Assembly (NCBI GenBank): GCA_965225895.1
Contig: CBDDBR010000011.1
Location: 1,426,001-1,490,000 of the forward strand
From: Endobugula sp965225895
GTDB lineage: Bacteria > Pseudomonadota > Gammaproteobacteria > Pseudomonadales > Cellvibrionaceae
Direction of reading: 5' to 3'
DNA length: 64,000 bases
The stretch's first letter is position 1. Each line of letters begins with the position of its first letter. Shown piece by piece: positions 7,912 to 17,500 of the stretch. The translations under genes were made by a program, and so were the position numbers. The notes beneath the pieces are model-generated. The model did not search any database, had not been told where the DNA came from, and saw only the letters and a list, made by a program, of their open reading frames with translations.

Positions 7912-8634
7912 ATGATTTCGACTATGACAGATACAAAAACAGCACCTGCAGCACCCCAAAAAGAAAATCTATTACTCAATATCGCCATTAATATTATTAT
8001 CCCTACGGTCATCCTATCAAAGTTCAGCGGTGAAGATTCTTTAGGTGTTGAGTGGGCTATTATCGTTGCACTTAGTTTTCCGTTAGCTTATGGCTTAAGA
8101 GAGTTTTTTCACGTTGGCAAATTTAATCTTTTTTCGGCAATAGGTATTGTCAGTATTATGCTCACTGGAGGCATGGCACTACTTAAACTACCGCCCGAAT
8201 ATATTGCCATTAAGGAAGCAGGTATTCCCGCCTTGTTTGCGATTTTTACATTACTCTCTCTCAAAACGCGTTTTCCGTTGGTTAAAACATTTTTATACAA
8301 CGATAAAATTATGCAAATTCACAAAGTCGATGCCGCATTAGAGAAATTAGGCACCAAGCAAGCATTTGAGGGTGCATTAAAAAATGCCTCGTATTTAATT
8401 GCTTTATCCTTTGTTGTTTCATCTGTACTGAATTATATTTTAGCGATTGTCATATTAGTCAGCGAACCCGGTACCGAGGCATTTAATGCCGAGCTTGGAA
8501 AAATGAATGCATTAAGCTTTCCTGTTATTGCTGTACCTGCAACTATTGTGATGATGTTTGCGTTGTTTTATTTATTCAAACAAATAAAAGCACTCACCCA
8601 GTTAGAATTAGAAGATATATTAAATCAACATTAA
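7912..8634 (+). CDS. VC0807-family integral membrane protein
   Basis: The product has 240 residues with about five or six hydrophobic segments, for example NIAINIIIPTVILSKF, WAIIVALSFPLAYGL and a last one around FPVIAVPATIVMMFALFYLF. It matches the VC0807 family, distant relatives of the septation protein YciB, whose biochemical role is unknown. Starts at 7912 and 7924 (MTDTKTAPAA) are both possible, and neither has a clear ribosome site. The gene begins a plus-strand run with yciI, pdxJ and a CBS protein. A recurring yci neighbourhood supports the family call but not a function. Confidence 0.75.
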   Translation: MISTMTDTKTAPAAPQKENLLLNIAINIIIPTVILSKFSGEDSLGVEWAIIVALSFPLAYGLREFFHVGKFNLFSAIGIVSIMLTGGMALLKLPPEYIAIKEAGIPALFAIFTLLSLKTRFPLVKTFLYNDKIMQIHKVDAALEKLGTKQAFEGALKNASYLIALSFVVSSVLNYILAIVILVSEPGTEAFNAELGKMNALSFPVIAVPATIVMMFALFYLFKQIKALTQLELEDILNQH

Positions 8635-8660
8635 AAAACGAACACACGAGAACAAAGATT

Positions 8661-8960
8661 ATGTGGTACGCCTTTATCTGTGAAGACACCCCCAACTCAC
8701 TCGCACTACGCATGGATACACGCCCTGCACACCTTGCACGCTTACAAGCGCTCAAAGCAGAGGGGCGTTTATTTGTTGCGGGCCCCTGCCCTGCAATTGA
8801 TAGCGAAGACCCAGGCGATGCTGGATTTACGGGCAGTATTGTTATCGCAGAATTTGCCTCACTCACAGAAGCACAAGCATGGGCTGATGCAGAACCCTAT
8901 TTAGCCGCAGGCGTATATGAAAAAGTCACTGTAAAGCCATTTAAAAAAGTATTACCTTAA
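8661..8960 (+). CDS. yciI: YciI family protein
   Basis: The product has 99 residues with the ferredoxin-like YciI fold. It opens with MWYAFICEDTPNSLALR, carries the conserved R-A-H-L-A-R-L stretch and ends near YEKVTVKPFKKVLP. The conserved histidine (in PAHLARL) and aspartate (in SEDPGDAGFTGS) correspond to the putative active site of the family. YciI has no settled cellular role. The gene sits 26 bp after the VC0807-like gene and 20 bp before pdxJ, so it is probably co-transcribed with them. A second, more distant YciI paralogue lies at 60145-60438. Confidence 0.9.
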   Translation: MWYAFICEDTPNSLALRMDTRPAHLARLQALKAEGRLFVAGPCPAIDSEDPGDAGFTGSIVIAEFASLTEAQAWADAEPYLAAGVYEKVTVKPFKKVLP

Positions 8961-8980
8961 GCAACAGGATATATATCGTT

Positions 8981-9727
8981 ATGGCTACTGCTCTCAGTGT
9001 CAACCTCAACAAAATCGCTTTATTACGTAACTCTCGCGAGGGTAACTACCCAAACGTTGCAGAATTTGCTCAAGTTGCTATTGATGCTGGCGCGAAGGGT
9101 ATTACCGTTCACCCACGCCCCGATCAACGCCATATTCGCCCCAGCGATGTTTACACACTCAGCGACCTTGTTGCCAAGAATGCAGGGATTGAATTTAATA
9201 TTGAGGGAAATCCTTTTGAAAGCGCATTGGGCAGTTATCCAGGGTTTATGGCATTAATTGATGCTACACGCCCACATCAAGCAACGTTGGTACCCGATAA
9301 TAATGACCAACTAACATCGGATCACGGCTTTGATCTCGTGGCTGATGGCGAAAAGTTAACTCCCATTATTCAACAATTACAGCAATGGGGGGTACGTATT
9401 AGCTTATTTATGGATCCCGATATTGCTCAAATAACTGAAGCTAAAAAACTAGGGGCTGATCGCATTGAGTTATATACAGGCCCTTATGCTGCACATTTTA
9501 ATGGCGAACATCATCAAACCACATTAGCCCGTTATAAAGCCGCTGCATTACATGCACAAGAGATTGGTTTAGAGGTTAATGCGGGGCATGATCTTAACCT
9601 AAATAACTTAGAGGAATTTCTAACAATCCCTCATATTATCGAAGTATCTATAGGCCATGCACTGACTGTAGAAGCACTAGGAATGGGGTATAAAAATACT
9701 GTTGCTGCCTATAGTAAAATCTGTTAA
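8981..9727 (+). CDS. pdxJ: Pyridoxine 5'-phosphate synthase PdxJ
   Basis: The product has 248 residues, the usual PdxJ length. The TIM-barrel enzyme joins 1-deoxyxylulose 5-phosphate and 3-amino-2-oxopropyl phosphate to make vitamin B6 in the DXP-dependent route. Characteristic stretches are SVNLNKIALLRNSR at the N-terminus, TVHPRPDQRHIRPSDV, NIEGNPFES, the VSLFMDP-like RISLFMDPD, and ELYTGPYA. NAGHDLNLNNL and VSIGHALTVEALGMG follow near the C-terminus. The substrate-binding histidines and arginines in HPRPDQRHIR are intact. The start has an AGGATAT ribosome site. Many proteobacteria keep pdxJ beside recO and acpS; here it sits in a yci-type cluster instead. Confidence 0.96.
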   Translation: MATALSVNLNKIALLRNSREGNYPNVAEFAQVAIDAGAKGITVHPRPDQRHIRPSDVYTLSDLVAKNAGIEFNIEGNPFESALGSYPGFMALIDATRPHQATLVPDNNDQLTSDHGFDLVADGEKLTPIIQQLQQWGVRISLFMDPDIAQITEAKKLGADRIELYTGPYAAHFNGEHHQTTLARYKAAALHAQEIGLEVNAGHDLNLNNLEEFLTIPHIIEVSIGHALTVEALGMGYKNTVAAYSKIC

Positions 9728-9773
9728 TTGCGTTACACTGTAAACACAATAATAAAAGATAACGGAGTTTACT

Positions 9774-10199
9774 ATGCATTCAATTCTTGTAAATGATTTT
9801 ATGGACCGTGACCCTCATGCGGTATCTTCGTCAACGAGTATCAAAGACGCTGTTACGCTAATGATACAGCACGGCATTATTGGTGTGCCTGTAACCAATG
9901 AAAACGATGAACTCATTGGTTACTTATCCGAGCAGGATTGCGTTAAAGATATGTTGAATTCAGCTTTCTACTCAGAAGAACCTGGCCCAGTATCTAGCGC
10001 GATGCAATCTAACGTAGTGAGTGTATCGCCTGAAACGAGCATTGTAGAAATTGCCCAAACGATTATGGCAAACCGCCCTAAAAACTACCCTGTTGTTAAA
10101 AATGGAAAATTAGTGGGCCTTATTAGCCGTAGTGATGTATTACGTGCATTATTAGAACACGAAGAAGACGCGTACTTTAGCAAACCCGCAGCACTATAA
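9774..10199 (+). CDS. Tandem CBS-domain protein
   Basis: The product has 141 residues made almost entirely of two CBS motifs, about residues 8-60 and 75-130. The repeated pattern includes VTLMIQHGIIGVPVTNENDELIG in the first and TIMANRPKNYPVVKNGKLVG with ISRSDVLRALL in the second. CBS pairs bind adenosyl compounds and act as energy sensors, often in trans. Nothing in the protein points to a specific target. A strong GGAG ribosome site precedes the ATG, and a hairpin terminator follows the stop at once, so it ends the plus-strand run. Confidence 0.9.
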   Translation: MHSILVNDFMDRDPHAVSSSTSIKDAVTLMIQHGIIGVPVTNENDELIGYLSEQDCVKDMLNSAFYSEEPGPVSSAMQSNVVSVSPETSIVEIAQTIMANRPKNYPVVKNGKLVGLISRSDVLRALLEHEEDAYFSKPAAL

Positions 10200-10205
10200 T
10201 ATCTC

Positions 10206-10238
10206 AGGCTTGCCTATGACAGGCGAGCCTTTATCTTT
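10206..10238 (+). terminator. Rho-independent terminator after the CBS gene
   Basis: AGGCTTGCCT (10206-10215) pairs with AGGCGAGCCT (10221-10230) over ten positions with one G-U pair and a five-base loop. A T-rich tail follows on the plus strand. It ends the VC0807-yciI-pdxJ-CBS transcript. Confidence 0.75.
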
Positions 10239-10361
10239 CTTAATAATATCCCTTATTTCTCTGGCTTAACAAACACAGACCATCATCGCTATCAAGGTCA
10301 CTAGGTCTTACTTACCCCAGCCAAAATTGCTCCCCCGATATTATCTATTACACAAAACACG

Positions 10362-10367
10362 TATAAT
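10362..10367 (+). promoter_or_regulatory. Possible -10 box for the rRNA methyltransferase gene
   Basis: A perfect TATAAT lies about 33 bp before the GTG start at 10400. The -35 region is not clear (TTATCT or TATTAT-like sequences at slightly short spacing), so this is a weak promoter call based mainly on the -10 match and position. Confidence 0.35.
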
Positions 10368-10399
10368 TCACGACTTATCTCTTATTAACCGAGTGCACC

Positions 10400-11206
10400 G
10401 TGCCTAAGACTACCCCACAATCATCACCACCTAACGACAGCAAAGACTATCAGCAAAAAAAACAATTTTTTAGCCAAGTAGTGACTCTGTATGGGCGTAA
10501 ACCCGTCTTAGAAATTTTAAACGACAGCACATTAAATATTTATCGTCTTCACCTTGCCGACAGCAATAAAAAACAAGGGATTATTAATGAAATTATCGAT
10601 ATTGCGCAGCAACGAAATATTGAAGTGCTCTATCACGACAGGCAAGCATTATCGCGCATATCAAAAAACAGTAAACAAGACCAAGGCGTGTGCATTGATA
10701 TATTGTGCCCTCAGCACAAACCTTATCAAGACTTTTTATATCAGCGCCCCAAAAAGAAACCACTACGCCTCATTGCTTTAGACCGTATTACGAACCCACA
10801 AAATTTAGGCATGATTATACGCTCGGTTTGCGCAGGTAATATCGACGGGTTACTGATTCCCGAAAAAGGCTGTGCAAGTATTGATTCTCTTGTTGTAAAA
10901 GCCAGTGCGGGCACACTATTTAGAGCACCACTTTTGCACTGCAAAACACTGACAGAAAGCTTAATCGCGTTTCAGCAACAGGGAGCCAAGGTGTATGGCT
11001 TATCGTCGCATTCAGCAGAACCTATACACCACAAAAATGACGATGATTTTATTATTTATGTCTTAGGAAATGAAACCGAAGGAATGAGTAAAGAAATAGC
11101 TACGCTATGTGACAGAAGAATTTTTATACCGATGAATAACCAAGTAGAATCACTGAATGTGGCCGTAACTGCCAGCCTGCTTGCGTTTAAAGATGTGCTT
11201 AACTAA
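10400..11206 (+). CDS. TrmH/SpoU-family RNA methyltransferase
   Basis: The product has 268 residues, read from a GTG start (PKTTPQSSPP follows). Residues about 25-110 form an L30e-like substrate-binding domain beginning YGRKPVLEIL. The knotted SPOUT methyltransferase domain follows with all three motifs: DRITNPQNLGMIIRSV, YVLGNETEGMSKE and NNQVESLNVAVTASLLAF. The family 2'-O-methylates ribose in rRNA or tRNA using SAM. The overall layout resembles RlmB (23S Gm2251), but I would not fix the target position. It stands alone between a terminator upstream and a short minus-strand gene downstream. Its stop codon lies in a 15-bp tandem repeat. Confidence 0.88.
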   Translation: MPKTTPQSSPPNDSKDYQQKKQFFSQVVTLYGRKPVLEILNDSTLNIYRLHLADSNKKQGIINEIIDIAQQRNIEVLYHDRQALSRISKNSKQDQGVCIDILCPQHKPYQDFLYQRPKKKPLRLIALDRITNPQNLGMIIRSVCAGNIDGLLIPEKGCASIDSLVVKASAGTLFRAPLLHCKTLTESLIAFQQQGAKVYGLSSHSAEPIHHKNDDDFIIYVLGNETEGMSKEIATLCDRRIFIPMNNQVESLNVAVTASLLAFKDVLN

Positions 11207-11227
11207 ATATGGCTTAACTAAATATGG
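11198..11227. repeat. 15-bp tandem duplication at the methyltransferase stop codon
   Basis: CTTAACTAAATATGG occurs twice in direct succession (11198-11212 and 11213-11227). The first copy contains the last codons and stop of the methyltransferase gene. It looks like a recent small duplication with no effect on the protein. Confidence 0.8.
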
Positions 11228-11254
11228 TCAAAATAAATACGAGAATGCCAAGTG

Positions 11255-11434
11255 TTAGGGCTGACGATCAACAATACCAGGTAAAATTTTATCGTATTCA
11301 TCAAAACGGTCATGGGCTTGATGCACATATTGCTCACTAACACTGACTGAATGCGTTTCTACTTGCGACAGATAATGCGCACCCGAAGCGGTAATAACCC
11401 CTGTCACCAATGATGCGACAATAATATTAAACAT
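11255..11434 (-). CDS. Small hypothetical membrane protein
   Basis: This short frame codes 59 residues from an ATG at 11434; a TTG at 11449 would add five. Residues about 2-24 are hydrophobic (MFNIIVASLVTGVITASGAH) and would form one membrane helix or a signal sequence. The tail is polar with several acidic and histidine residues. A weak TTGGGG stretch precedes the ATG. I do not recognise a family. It lies between the methyltransferase and MFS genes, separated from both. It may be real because of its clean N-terminal hydrophobic segment, but the evidence is thin. Confidence 0.4.
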   Translation of the reverse strand: MFNIIVASLVTGVITASGAHYLSQVETHSVSVSEQYVHQAHDRFDEYDKILPGIVDRQP

Positions 11435-11612
11435 TCCAAAACACCCCAATACGACTATCTAGTTCAAAAAACTATAGATAAATGGTCAAAATACGATAAT
11501 GATTATAATACGCTTATCGTAACTTTGGAGCGATTACTTTTCAACCTAAGAGGTTTGTTTTTATTCTTTTTGGTTAGAATTTATACTTATAAGTACTAGT
11601 TAAGCGGCCTAG

Positions 11613-12857
11613 CTAACTATTTACTTCTACATCCCATAATGCGCGTGTTGTCATAGTAGCCATAAATACCACTAAACTAGCGATACCACTGATTTTTAGT
11701 AGTGTTAGCACACCCCATAATTCGATGGCGTAGCCTGCAAATAGTGCCCCTAAAGGCGCACAACCAAACAACGCTAATTGATACAAAGAGATAATACGCC
11801 CTCTTGAGGCCTCTGGCGCCAAACTTTGTACAACAGAGCGTCCCATATTCGACGATACCCCCACTACCACACCCCAGAAAAATACCAAAGTAAATAAACC
11901 TACTAACGTTGGCCTTGCACTTAGAGCCAATAAAATAACCCCACCATATAACAAGCCAAAAATAATGCGGCGCCCTGCCGAATCTAAACCTCCGCGATAC
12001 ACCACAACTAAAGTGGTAATAATCGTCCCCATCACAAACGCAAACTGCAAACCACTATAGAAGAGAATATTTTCTCCATATACCTGCTGCACCATCAAAG
12101 GTAATGCAACAATAAAAACACCAATATGAAAAAAGCCATTAAAAGCCACCACCGCAATTAAGGTACGCAGATCAGGCAGGCGCCAAATATCTTGGATACC
12201 TAACCATATACCCGAAAACAATAATGCCTGCGATGTTTCGCTTTCTGCCTTCACATCTTGAGGTTCCGCTAATAATAAGCGGCGTAACTGCATAAAACTG
12301 ATAGCACCCAATGCAACCATCATGGCCTGCACCAACAATAGTATATCGGCACCGACTGTATCCATCAGCGAAGCGATAGCAATACCAACCGCCTGCCCGA
12401 TGTAGAGACATAAACTGCTTTTAGCTACTAGCTTTTGTAGTAGCTCACTCCTATTATCCTCTTTAACTTGCTTTAATAAATACTCTCGCCACGGTTGAAT
12501 AAAAGCATTACTCATACCTAACAAGGCGGCATATACTAATAAAATAATAATACTCAAAATGCCTTGGTAAACCAACGCTGACAATACAGCATGTATCAAT
12601 ACATTCACGAATAATAAAGGTACAAGCCAAGGTAATACTTTGGCTTTATCTGCCAAAGCCCCACCAACTAGCAAAAAAAGTAAATTAGGTACAAGCACCA
12701 TAGCCTGTACCCACCCTACCCATACAGAACCCAATGACAGTGCATCAACAACGAGCCAAGGTAATACAATAATCTGTATACCAAGCACCACAGCTAATAC
12801 AGAAATACCCAGTAAATAAAGAAAAGGCGCTGAAAACAAGAAAGGCATTGAAAGCAA
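11613..12857 (-). CDS. MFS transporter
   Basis: The product has 414 residues with about 12 predicted membrane helices and a long central loop (around QPQDVKAESETSQALLF in the middle of the protein). The N-terminal half carries a recognisable MFS loop, LLVGGALADKAKVLPWL, after the second helix. Its best resemblance is to the EntS-like/DHA3 group of exporters, which export siderophores or drugs, but no substrate can be read from the sequence. No siderophore or resistance genes surround it. The gene stands alone, and its upstream neighbour amtB ends in a strong terminator. Confidence 0.85.
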   Translation of the reverse strand: MLSMPFLFSAPFLYLLGISVLAVVLGIQIIVLPWLVVDALSLGSVWVGWVQAMVLVPNLLFLLVGGALADKAKVLPWLVPLLFVNVLIHAVLSALVYQGILSIIILLVYAALLGMSNAFIQPWREYLLKQVKEDNRSELLQKLVAKSSLCLYIGQAVGIAIASLMDTVGADILLLVQAMMVALGAISFMQLRRLLLAEPQDVKAESETSQALLFSGIWLGIQDIWRLPDLRTLIAVVAFNGFFHIGVFIVALPLMVQQVYGENILFYSGLQFAFVMGTIITTLVVVYRGGLDSAGRRIIFGLLYGGVILLALSARPTLVGLFTLVFFWGVVVGVSSNMGRSVVQSLAPEASRGRIISLYQLALFGCAPLGALFAGYAIELWGVLTLLKISGIASLVVFMATMTTRALWDVEVNS

Positions 12858-12951
12858 GATAAACCCTATAAGACGTAAAATAAGGCCTGCATCATAGCAA
12901 AATTACGATCTATTGGGGCTTAAGAACGAGAGAGGTATCCAAAATAAACCA

Positions 12952-12999
12952 ACGAACACTAAAAAGGCGAGATATAAATCTCGCCTTTTTAGTGTTCGT
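12952..12999 (-). terminator. Strong terminator after amtB (21-bp perfect stem)
   Basis: Positions 12952-12972 pair perfectly with 12979-12999 around a six-base loop (TATAAA). The stem holds AAAAAGGCGAGA and its complement, so each arm supplies a T-rich end on one strand and the structure could work both ways. It lies 12 bp after the amtB stop, so its main job is to end the amtB transcript. Confidence 0.85.
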
Positions 13000-13010
13000 A
13001 TAAAAACGAA

Positions 13011-14312
13011 TTACAATTTATAACCAGACTCTTCGTGCAATACGAGATCCAGACCTTGAGTTTCTTCTTCTTCAGTTACTCTCAAGCCACCTGTTAGTAA
13101 ACCGCTCACTTTTAATAAGATATAAGTCACAATAGCCGTATACACACCCGCAGCAACAATACCCGTTAGCTGTATACCTAACTGCTCGGCAATACTGACA
13201 TCCAGACCCTGTCCACTAAAAATGCCCAGCTCTGAAGAGGCAAAAATAGCCACTAAAATAGAACCTAAAATACCACCAACACCATGCACTGGGAAAACAT
13301 CTAGCGAGTCATCAATTAAGTATTTACGCTTAATCAATTGCGTTGCCCAATAGCAAATTACACCTGCACTTAAGCCAATCACAACGGCACCCATTGGACC
13401 AACAAAGCCAGAAGCAGGTGTAATTGTACCTAAGCCTGCCACCATACCTGTCACAATACCTAAGACACTTGGCTTACCATAGCGATACCATTCAATCGCC
13501 ATCCACGCTAAAGAACCCGCAGCCGCTGAAAGATGTGTCACTAACATCGCCATCGCTGCATCACCATTAGCCGCCAATGCACTACCTGCATTAAAACCGA
13601 ACCAACCCACCCATAACATGCCTGCACCACATACCGTCATAGTCAGGTTGTGTGGAGGCATGGGTGTTTCAGGAAAACCGCGACGATTACCTATCACAAT
13701 AGCCGCCACTAATGCCGCAACACCTGCAGTGATATGTACAACAATACCACCAGCAAAGTCCATCACTCCTTTATCGGCTAACCAACCGCCGCCCCATACC
13801 CAATGGCATACAGGTGCATACACAGCCACAATCCATAGAGCACTAAACAGCAGCATCGCAGAAAACTTCATGCGTTCAGCAAAAGCACCTACGATCAAGG
13901 CTGGTGTAATAATCACAAACGTCATTTGAAACATAGCAAACAAACTTTCAGGAATGTCACCGCTTAACCCGTCTTCGGTCATGGATGCAAAGAACGCGAG
14001 CTGTAAATCACCTATAAATGCGCCATCACCAGAAAAGCTCAGACTGTAGCCTACCGTTAACCAAATAATAGATGCGATACAAGCAATCGCAAAACACTGC
14101 ATAAGTACGGACAATACGTTTTTAGAGCGTACTAAACCTGCATAAAACAGCGCTAAACCCGGTAATGTCATAAACAAGACCAACGCTGTCGAGGTTAAAA
14201 TCCAAGCGGTGTTAGCACCATTGAGGGTATCGGCATTAGCCGCTGAAGGTAAACATGCAGCAATGGCCAGTAATGACCACCGAAGCATCATGTGTAAACG
14301 AGAACGAAACAT
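13011..14312 (-). CDS. amtB: Ammonium transporter AmtB
   Basis: The product has 433 residues. A cleavable signal peptide (end of SAANA) comes first, then eleven membrane helices as usual for AmtB. The two histidines that line the pore are visible in AMLVTHLSAAAG and FPVHGVGGILGS. GFNAGSALAANGDAA and the cytosolic loop after YLIDDSLDVFPV also match the family. AmtB is a trimeric channel that brings ammonium into the cell when nitrogen is scarce and is normally blocked by the PII protein GlnK. No glnK gene lies beside it here, which is less common. A possible nitrogen-control site lies about 60 bp upstream, and a strong terminator follows. Confidence 0.95.
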   Translation of the reverse strand: MFRSRLHMMLRWSLLAIAACLPSAANADTLNGANTAWILTSTALVLFMTLPGLALFYAGLVRSKNVLSVLMQCFAIACIASIIWLTVGYSLSFSGDGAFIGDLQLAFFASMTEDGLSGDIPESLFAMFQMTFVIITPALIVGAFAERMKFSAMLLFSALWIVAVYAPVCHWVWGGGWLADKGVMDFAGGIVVHITAGVAALVAAIVIGNRRGFPETPMPPHNLTMTVCGAGMLWVGWFGFNAGSALAANGDAAMAMLVTHLSAAAGSLAWMAIEWYRYGKPSVLGIVTGMVAGLGTITPASGFVGPMGAVVIGLSAGVICYWATQLIKRKYLIDDSLDVFPVHGVGGILGSILVAIFASSELGIFSGQGLDVSIAEQLGIQLTGIVAAGVYTAIVTYILLKVSGLLTGGLRVTEEEETQGLDLVLHEESGYKL

Positions 14313-14370
14313 ACTAACTCCTATTTATTATTATGTGTCTCATGTATTCATATGGGGCAAAATACTTTAT

Positions 14371-14388
14371 TTGCACCAAAATGGCAAA
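14371..14388 (-). promoter_or_regulatory. NtrC-like or sigma-54-like site upstream of amtB
   Basis: The plus-strand sequence TTGCACCAAAATGGCAAA lies about 60 bp upstream of the amtB start. It keeps the left half and centre of the known NtrC operator pattern (TGCACC-N4/5-GGTGCA), with GGCAA in place of the right half. Read on the minus strand it also gives a poor -24/-12 element (GC at both positions but no GG). Nitrogen control of amtB is expected, so this is plausible but weak. Confidence 0.35.
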
Positions 14389-14597
14389 AATACATTTTAG
14401 CATCATCATAAGACAATGATATATAAGCATTTTATATTGACGCAAAAAATACTTTACGCACCACAATACAATAACCGCCCCACAAAAAGGCAAACGGGCA
14501 AATGTAAAGCTCAGTAAGTAGTAAGAACGCCCAGAAATAGTCCTGTTGAGAACGCGAAGAAAGTCAATCGCTAGATAAAACGAATCACTAAATAAAA

Positions 14598-17500
14598 CTA
14601 CGACGCGGCTGACGGTAATATCGTCTTATCGCCATTCAGATTTTTAGCAATCAACATGTAAATAGAAGGAATTACAAATAACGTAAAGAGAGTACCAATT
14701 GCCATACCACTTACGAGAACAATACCAATTGAATTACGGGCTTCTGCACCCGCACCTACCACTAAAATCAACGGAAAGTGGCCTGCCACAGTAGCAACAC
14801 TGGTCATTAATATAGGGCGTAAACGCGTAATGGCAGCCTCGCGCACGGCCGCTAGTTTCTGTACCCCCTGCTCTTGTAGCTTATTGGCAAACTCGACAAC
14901 TAAAATACCGTTTTTAGCAACTAGACCAATTAATGTCACCAAACCCACTTGGGAATAGATATTTAATGTGGTTGTCCACCCGTCAGTCCAAAAGGGCACT
15001 TGAGGTGCTGGCATTTTTAAAAAGGTGAAGATCAACGCACCAAACATTGCCAAAGGCACAGACCCTAAAATAATAACCAAGGGGTCACGAAAGCTATTAA
15101 ATTGCGCCGCTAACACCATAAAGATTAATACAATCGCCAACATAAATGCTGGCAAAAACTTATCACCTTCTCGTCGCAACTGTCGTGACTCGCCCGTGTA
15201 ATCAATCGTGTAACTGGCAGGCATAATTTTTCGTGCTTCTTCTTCTAAGAAATCTAAGGTTTGCCCCAACGACTGAGTGCTCACACCGCTAAACTTCACT
15301 GCATTTTGTTGCTGAAAACGATTAAGACTACGGGGCACCACTGTGTGCTTCACTGTGGCTACTGTGCCTAACTTAATAAGGCGATCATTAGGCCCTGTAA
15401 TATAAAGATCATTCAACTGCTCTGGATACAAACGCCCTTCCCGTTTTACCTGCGGAATAACACGATAACTACGGCCTTCAATATTAAAGCGATTCACAAA
15501 ATTACCGCCCATCATGACGCCAACATCAGTACCTACCTGCTGCAAAGTTAATCCTAAATCGGCCACTTTATTACGGTCTATCATGACGATTGATTGTGGT
15601 TTATCAATTTTAGTATCCACAATCGGCGGAAATGGAAATAATCCGGCTTCTAAGCCTTTTTCTTTAATGGCCTCAGCTACCTTAAGAATATCCACCGCCT
15701 CATCTGTGGAGGTTAAAACAAACTCCACTGGAAAGTTACCACCACCAGGTAAGGCTGCTGGCGTAACAGGAAACATATTAATGCCGGGTATGCTTGCCAA
15801 TTGCACTTGCACATCCTGTAACACCTCAAACACACTACGCTCACGTTCATCCCAAGGTTTAAGTACCATACCGCCAATACTGGCACCCGGTGAAATAATT
15901 TGAAAAACAAAATCTGCTTCTTCTGGAGAGGATAATATCTTTTCCGCTTTATCCCCATAAAACACGGCTTGATCTAAATTGGTCGTTGCCGAATCTTCAA
16001 CAATCCCAAAAATAATCCCCTGATCTTCTGTTGGCGCCAATTCGGAAGTGGAATATAAAAAGAGAGGGATACATAACAAACTCACAACCAGCCATACCGC
16101 AATCACTAAAGGCCGTGCACGCAAAGTGGCATCTAACATATCACCATAGCGCACCTTCACTCGATCAAATACATCGTGCACCTTATGAGCAAAGCCACTT
16201 TGCTCATCGCCTTCCTTTAGTATTTTTGCCGACATCATAGGGGATAAGGTAAGCGCAACAATACTCGAAATAATCACAGCACCCGCTAGAGTGAACGTAA
16301 ATTCTTTAAACAAGGAGCCTGTTAACCCGCCTTGTAAACCTACAGGTAAATACACCGCAATCAACACGGCTGTTGTTGCAATCACAGGGCCAATCATTTC
16401 ACGCGCCCCTTGTATTGCAGCCTGAATTTTATTTTGCCCTTCACTAATATGTCGCTGAACATTTTCGACAATAACAATCGCGTCATCTACAACTAAACCC
16501 ACCGATAATACAACGGCAAGCAAGGTTAACAAGTTCACACTAAAGCCCATAAGGCTCATTAAAAAAACAGCACCGATCAATGAAATAGGAATAGCAATCA
16601 CAGGAATCAATACCGTACGTAGCGACCCTAAAAATAAAAAGATCACTAAAATAACAATCAATAAAGTTTCTGTTAACGTTGAAATCACCTCAACAATAGA
16701 GGTTTTAATATACTTAGTTGTGTCGTAGGTAATACGCGCTTCCATACCCGAAGGTAATGTTTTTTGTATCTCGTCCATTTCTTCACGAACTAACGCAATC
16801 ACATCCAATGAATTAGCATTAGGTAATGGCCAAATCCCCATAAATGTCGCGGTTCGCCCAGAAAATCGCACTTCCGTCGCATAAGACTCTGACCCTAACT
16901 CCACATCGGCCACATCTTTTAAACGAATCACTGCCCCTGTATCCGACGTACGCAGTACCAATTCTTCGAACTCAGTGACCGTTTGTAAATCAGTATCTGC
17001 AGATAAATTGACTTGAACTAATGAACCTTTCGTTTGGCCAAGTGCCGACAAAAAGTTATTTGCTGCCAAGGCATTACGCACTTGCGTAGGACTCACATTA
17101 TGTGCCGCTAACCGCTCAGGCTTAAGCCAAATACGCATAGCAAAATTACGGGCGCCCAATACATCTGCACGCTGCACACCTTCAAGAGTGGATAGCCGTG
17201 GCTGAACAACACGAACTAAAAAATCCGTAATTTGATTATTATCTAATATATCTGAAGTAAAACTCAGGTAAGCCGATGCAAATTGGCTATCTGCAGATTC
17301 AATATTAATGATGGGAACTTCTGCTTCTGCAGGTAAATCATTACGCACCTGATTCACCTTGGTGTTGATTTCAGATAACGCTTTGATGGGATCGTAATTA
17401 AGCTCTAAACGAATTTTAATCGTTGAAACACCCAAACTACTCGAGGATTCAATATAATCAATGCCTTCCGCACCCGCCACAGCACGCTCAATAGGCGTTG

